DNA of 64,000 nt, taken from Linnemannia hyalina (Eukaryota; Mortierellomycota; Mortierellomycetes; Mortierellales; Mortierellaceae). The notes beneath the pieces were generated by a model, which was given only the letters and a program-made list of their open reading frames with translations, was not told where the DNA came from and made no database searches. A program made the translations under genes and the position numbers. The stretch lies in the NCBI GenBank assembly GCA_019671135.1, contig JAHRHY010000007.1, forward strand, positions 1,178,001 through 1,242,000, in the 5' to 3' direction. This document shows positions 60,640-64,000 of this stretch, in pieces (positions within the stretch are counted from its first letter, which is position 1; every line of letters starts with the position of its first letter).

Positions 60640-62777
60640 GGTTGTCTGTCAATTGCCCTGAGTTTTTTTTTTCGATCGCTTGTGCGAAGGTGGTCGATTG
60701 AAGGTCTGAGTGTCTGCTAGAGGACTGAGGGTATGTCCACTAGTACACACTGTTTGCTGTCGACGACCTGGCAAGCGAAAGCGAAGGAGGAGGAGGAGGA
60801 GGAGTTGAGGAGAAGGAGGGGCTGTTGGATTGTTGTAATGAGGACAAGGCAATTACACTGTCGCCGTCGACTACTCCGCGCTTATCCGTGTTCCTGGAAG
60901 GCAATTGAAGGACAAGAGGCAGACAGTATGGAGGGTTGGGTTGATAATTGAGTTGTGGGTTGTTATTGCTGTTGATGGCGATACGGGCGACAAAGAGAGT
61001 GAGGGAAGCGAAGGAGAAGGGGAGAGGGGGACAGAGACGCGGAAGGAGGAGGGGCTGCAGAGAGGATGTTAATAAAGGTAATAAGGAGACAGTGGACTGA
61101 CAGGGTTGTTGGATGGTTGTTGCAGTTGTCTGTCTGTTGTTTGCTGTTTTGTTGTATCTGACCCTTGAGTGGGGAGGCGAAGGAAGTGGCTGCGAGTTAT
61201 ATGTTCAAGGTGTCGAATGAGTAATGGTTGATGAGAGAAGAGAGAAAGAAGGCAAGGAAAAGAGAGATGAGTGAGTAACTGATGAGAGTGAGAGTGAGAG
61301 TGAGAGTGGGGAAGTGGGATGAGCAAAGAGAAAGGAGAAAAGATGTCGAAAGTGAATGAGGAGGGAGAGTAAAAAAGAGAGGGATAGAGAGAAAGAGAAA
61401 GAGTTGAAAGTGAGCTAATGGATACAATCGATGCTTCTCTGGCTGGAGGACGGCTGGGAAAATGGCTTTTATGAAGGAAGGACACGAACAAGCGAGTGAG
61501 TGAGAAGGGAAGCGATAAAAATGGGTTTGGATATTGCTTTTTTCGAGGGAACTTTGGTCTCTGGAGGGGAACAACACACAACGGCGAAATGGGAAATGAA
61601 TTGAATGAATGAAAGAAAAAAAAACGAGGGAAAATAAAAAGAGATAGAGAGGGCGGGAAAACGATTCGAAGTGGGAAATGGCAGATAATGGTGCATCGAT
61701 CGCACCGTTCCACGCTCCATACATATACAACATGCAGATAGAATAGGCCTGGTGCACATTGAACCGCTGCCATCAAACACCTACTTTCTATCCATCACAA
61801 TGCTCACGTAACCCTTCCCACTCCCCGGCCCATGTCCTACATAGGAAGTCCACTTTATAACACCCAAAAGAGGATCGATGGAGAGGAACCGACACAAATC
61901 AAGTCATCTTCTTCCGCGTTGTTTCTAGGGAACGACTAGCCTTCACTCGTTGATGTCACGCCCCCTCCCCCCACCTTCTTCCACCTACGACAGCCACCCG
62001 ACAGCAAGGCAAGCTCTTCTTTCATAAGGTAACCTTTGTCCCTGAATTGTTGCCACGAACTTCTATCCTTCGTCCCTCGCTCCCTTTCACAGTCCACAGA
62101 AGATATCTCACAATGGTATTTTATCTGCCTTCCCTACCAACGACACTTTTTTACCCGTTCCCCTCGCTGGGAAAAAAAATACAAAAGCAAACACAAAAAA
62201 AAACGAATGAATCCCAACCCAAACAAATCAAAAAAAAAAAAATGAACGATGAACGTGGATGGCCTGGGTACTCTTTTCCTTTCTTCGTGATTCGTTTCCG
62301 TCAACCTCCGTCGTCTGGTTGGCTGGGAAGAAAGTAAAAAAAAGTATGAATTGGAAGAAGGAACGAACTCTGTGGCGAGCTTTGCCTTGCTTCTTGCCAT
62401 GCCCTCATTTTTTCTTCCCTGTCTGCATACTACCTACCGGCTGGCCCCTGATTGACTGTTGTTGACCCCGGTTTTTTTTTTGTTTGTCACCTTGTCTCTT
62501 GTGCACCCTGGTTATTCCACCCCCTCTTTTTCTCATCATTCAACTCCCTGTCGCTCGTACAGAGTAGAAGGAAGAGCGTAAAACACAAGGTATATCACTT
62601 TTGCCGATTTGGGGGGGCTGTACCCAAGGAAAGATAAATAAGTCGAAATGCACGCACGCATCATCGCCAGACTACTACTAGCCTAACCCGGTCCTTCTTC
62701 CCCCGTTTAAGAAAGTAGAAAGTAGAAACATAGGTGCGGTTTCGCTACTTCTTTTTCAGACGAGTCGAAAAGGGCTT
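60640..62777. other. Intergenic, hypothetical gene / Gemin2 3' flank
   Basis: 2.1 kb. 60995-61420 is strongly purine-rich (GAGAGAG, GAGTGAGAGTGAGAGTG at 61284-61305). The Leu/Ser/Phe-rich frames on the minus strand (61069-61780) reflect that composition. No gene called. Confidence 0.45.
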
Positions 62778-64000
62778 TTATTCGAGGTCTCCCTGTCCAA
62801 AGAGCCTAGCTACGATGGTGATGACCATATTAACTGTTGCGAGCTTACTTCCAGAGTCGCTCTAGTAAGGAAAGAAGAAATAAACAAACATAAAGGTCGG
62901 TTAGTACCCATCGCATCGCATCGCGCAAAAATAGAACCACAAAAATATAAAAAATGAGAAATGACGCGAGAAGTATTAAACAATCAAATCCACAACAACA
63001 ACAATAAGTATCAAAAGAAAGGGTAGGACTGGGTGGAGCAACCAGGGGGAAGGAAAGGGATAATAGAGAATCTCGTTTTCACAACGGCATAACTACAATG
63101 AGACAGGGGACAGAGAAAGAGAGCTCAACGATCGAAATTTGTCATATGTGACCTCCTTTTCGTATGGTTTCCCATCAAGAAAAACAAGACAAGGTTGGAC
63201 AAGGGTAAGCTCACAAAGACAGAAGACAGGGAACACGACATTCATTTATTCATACACACGACATGCAAGACAGAGCACATGGCAAGGAGAGGTGAAAAGA
63301 AGAGAAAAGAGCAAAAGGACTTACGTGGAAATGCGATCGGATCCGGGCACACTTTTTCGCAATGTTTCTGAGAACAGCCACCTGATCCGACTCCACAAGC
63401 ACATCCAGCTTCAGAAACACCGCATACAGCCACTTCTCCTATCCAAGGTATAACACACGAGCAACACGAGATAACAACACATGTTAGCGGGGACCCCTTC
63501 CATTTGGTTTAGTTTGGCCGTTTCCTTCTTTCCCTTTCTTCCCTTCCCTTCTTTCTTTCCGTTCTTTCCGTTCCTTTTGAGCATTCACCATCCTATGATG
63601 GTTTACCGTACCTCATGTTCTTGCAAGTCATCCTCGGCAAGCCAGCGGAGATGATATCTCAGCAACTGAATCAAATGACCCTGATCGAGACGGATCAGGA
63701 ACTGAGGTGAAGGCGACATCCACTCTTGCCGAATTGCTCCTGTCGATATTGGCGCTGGTCTCGTAGTTGCCGATGCCGGTGTTGCCACTGCTGCTGCTAT
63801 CGTTGTTGATGTGGCGGTTGCAGTGGTAGTAGTAGTGGTAATAGAGGAGGGAGTAAGGGGGGCTGCAATCTCGGTCACTACTGCTGTCGTAGTTGACGCG
63901 ATGTGAGAGACTGGGGCGCTGAGCGATGGCGTGGGTCCATAAAGCAACGTGCGCCACTTTTGCTCATCGTGCATCTTTGGTAAGACCACTTTGCAAGCGG
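62778..64000 (-). CDS. GEMIN2: Gemin2 (SIP1/Brr1), 3' part (runs off the right edge)
   Basis: Core SMN-complex subunit that binds the Sm pentamer before snRNP assembly. Visible exons, 64000-63612, 63438-63325 and 62861-62778, all join in phase 0; the 5' end is outside. The order of conserved segments fits Gemin2: MHDEQKWRTLLYGPTPS, FLIRLDQGHLIQLLRYHLRW, EKWLYAVFLKLD then VAVLRNIAKKCARIRS, and the last exon NMVITIVARLFGQGDL, matching the last helix of the family. The first visible exon carries a Thr/Ala-rich low-complexity insert (TTTTTTATATSTTIAAA) between the N- and C-terminal parts. The window also holds Gemin7. Confidence 0.85.

Noticed and set aside
61069..61776. 235-codon minus-strand frame, hydrophobic and Ser/His-rich
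   Set aside because: Created by GAGAGTGAGA repeats; two other frames overlap it with the same composition. More likely leader or promoter.

Overview
This is a eukaryotic, fungal window. Genes are split by many short introns (about 50-300 bp) with GT..AG ends, spacing is compact, and promoters are rich in pyrimidine/purine microsatellites. The gene set includes HIS6 (histidine synthesis, absent from animals). It also includes genes usually lost in yeasts but kept in early-diverging fungi and animals: PTEN, TMEM94/ERMA, BRCC36, BRE/BABAM2, Gemin2, Gemin7 and 6-pyruvoyl-tetrahydropterin synthase. I infer an early-diverging filamentous fungus, most likely Mortierellomycota (Mortierella or a relative). 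The genus is inferred, not proven. All exon structures below are my own, built from splice consensus, reading-frame continuity and remembered family similarity.

Layout. 1-1.7 kb: 5' part of a probable myristoylated protein kinase (minus, runs off the left edge). 2.6-9.1 kb: a head-to-tail plus-strand run of HIS6, BRCC36-like deubiquitinase, Gemin7 and CTU2/NCS2. 9.4-11.7 kb: ceramide synthase (minus). 13.4-16.7 kb: TFIIIC subunit 6 (minus), PTPS (plus), LYRM2 (minus). 17.3-24.6 kb: GNAT acetyltransferase (plus), a large secreted pectin-lyase-fold protein (minus), a DUF3605 protein (minus). 27.0-31.9 kb: PAQR/Izh receptor and F-box protein (both plus). 32.1-43.8 kb: TMEM94 (minus) divergent from BRE/BABAM2 (plus), then PTEN (minus) convergent with BRE. 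44.9-49.2 kb: EI24/Rrt8-type membrane protein (plus) and a polyQ HMG-box protein (minus). 49.2-55.3 kb: about 6 kb in which I find no gene. 55.3-60.6 kb: a single-pass membrane protein (plus), a type II membrane protein with a LEA-like ectodomain (minus) and a low-complexity hypothetical protein (minus). 62.8-64 kb: the 3' half of Gemin2 (minus, runs off the right edge).

How they fit together. Two catalytic/scaffold partners of the K63-specific BRISC/ARISC deubiquitinase (BRCC36 and BRE) lie 32 kb apart. Two partners of the SMN complex (Gemin7 and Gemin2) bracket the window. PTEN, ceramide synthase, PAQR and TMEM94 point to lipid-signalling and ER-membrane functions shared with animals. Two introns (one in BRE, one in PTEN) can only be kept in frame with GC-AG splice sites. 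I saw no tRNA, rRNA, transposon, CRISPR array or virus-derived gene.
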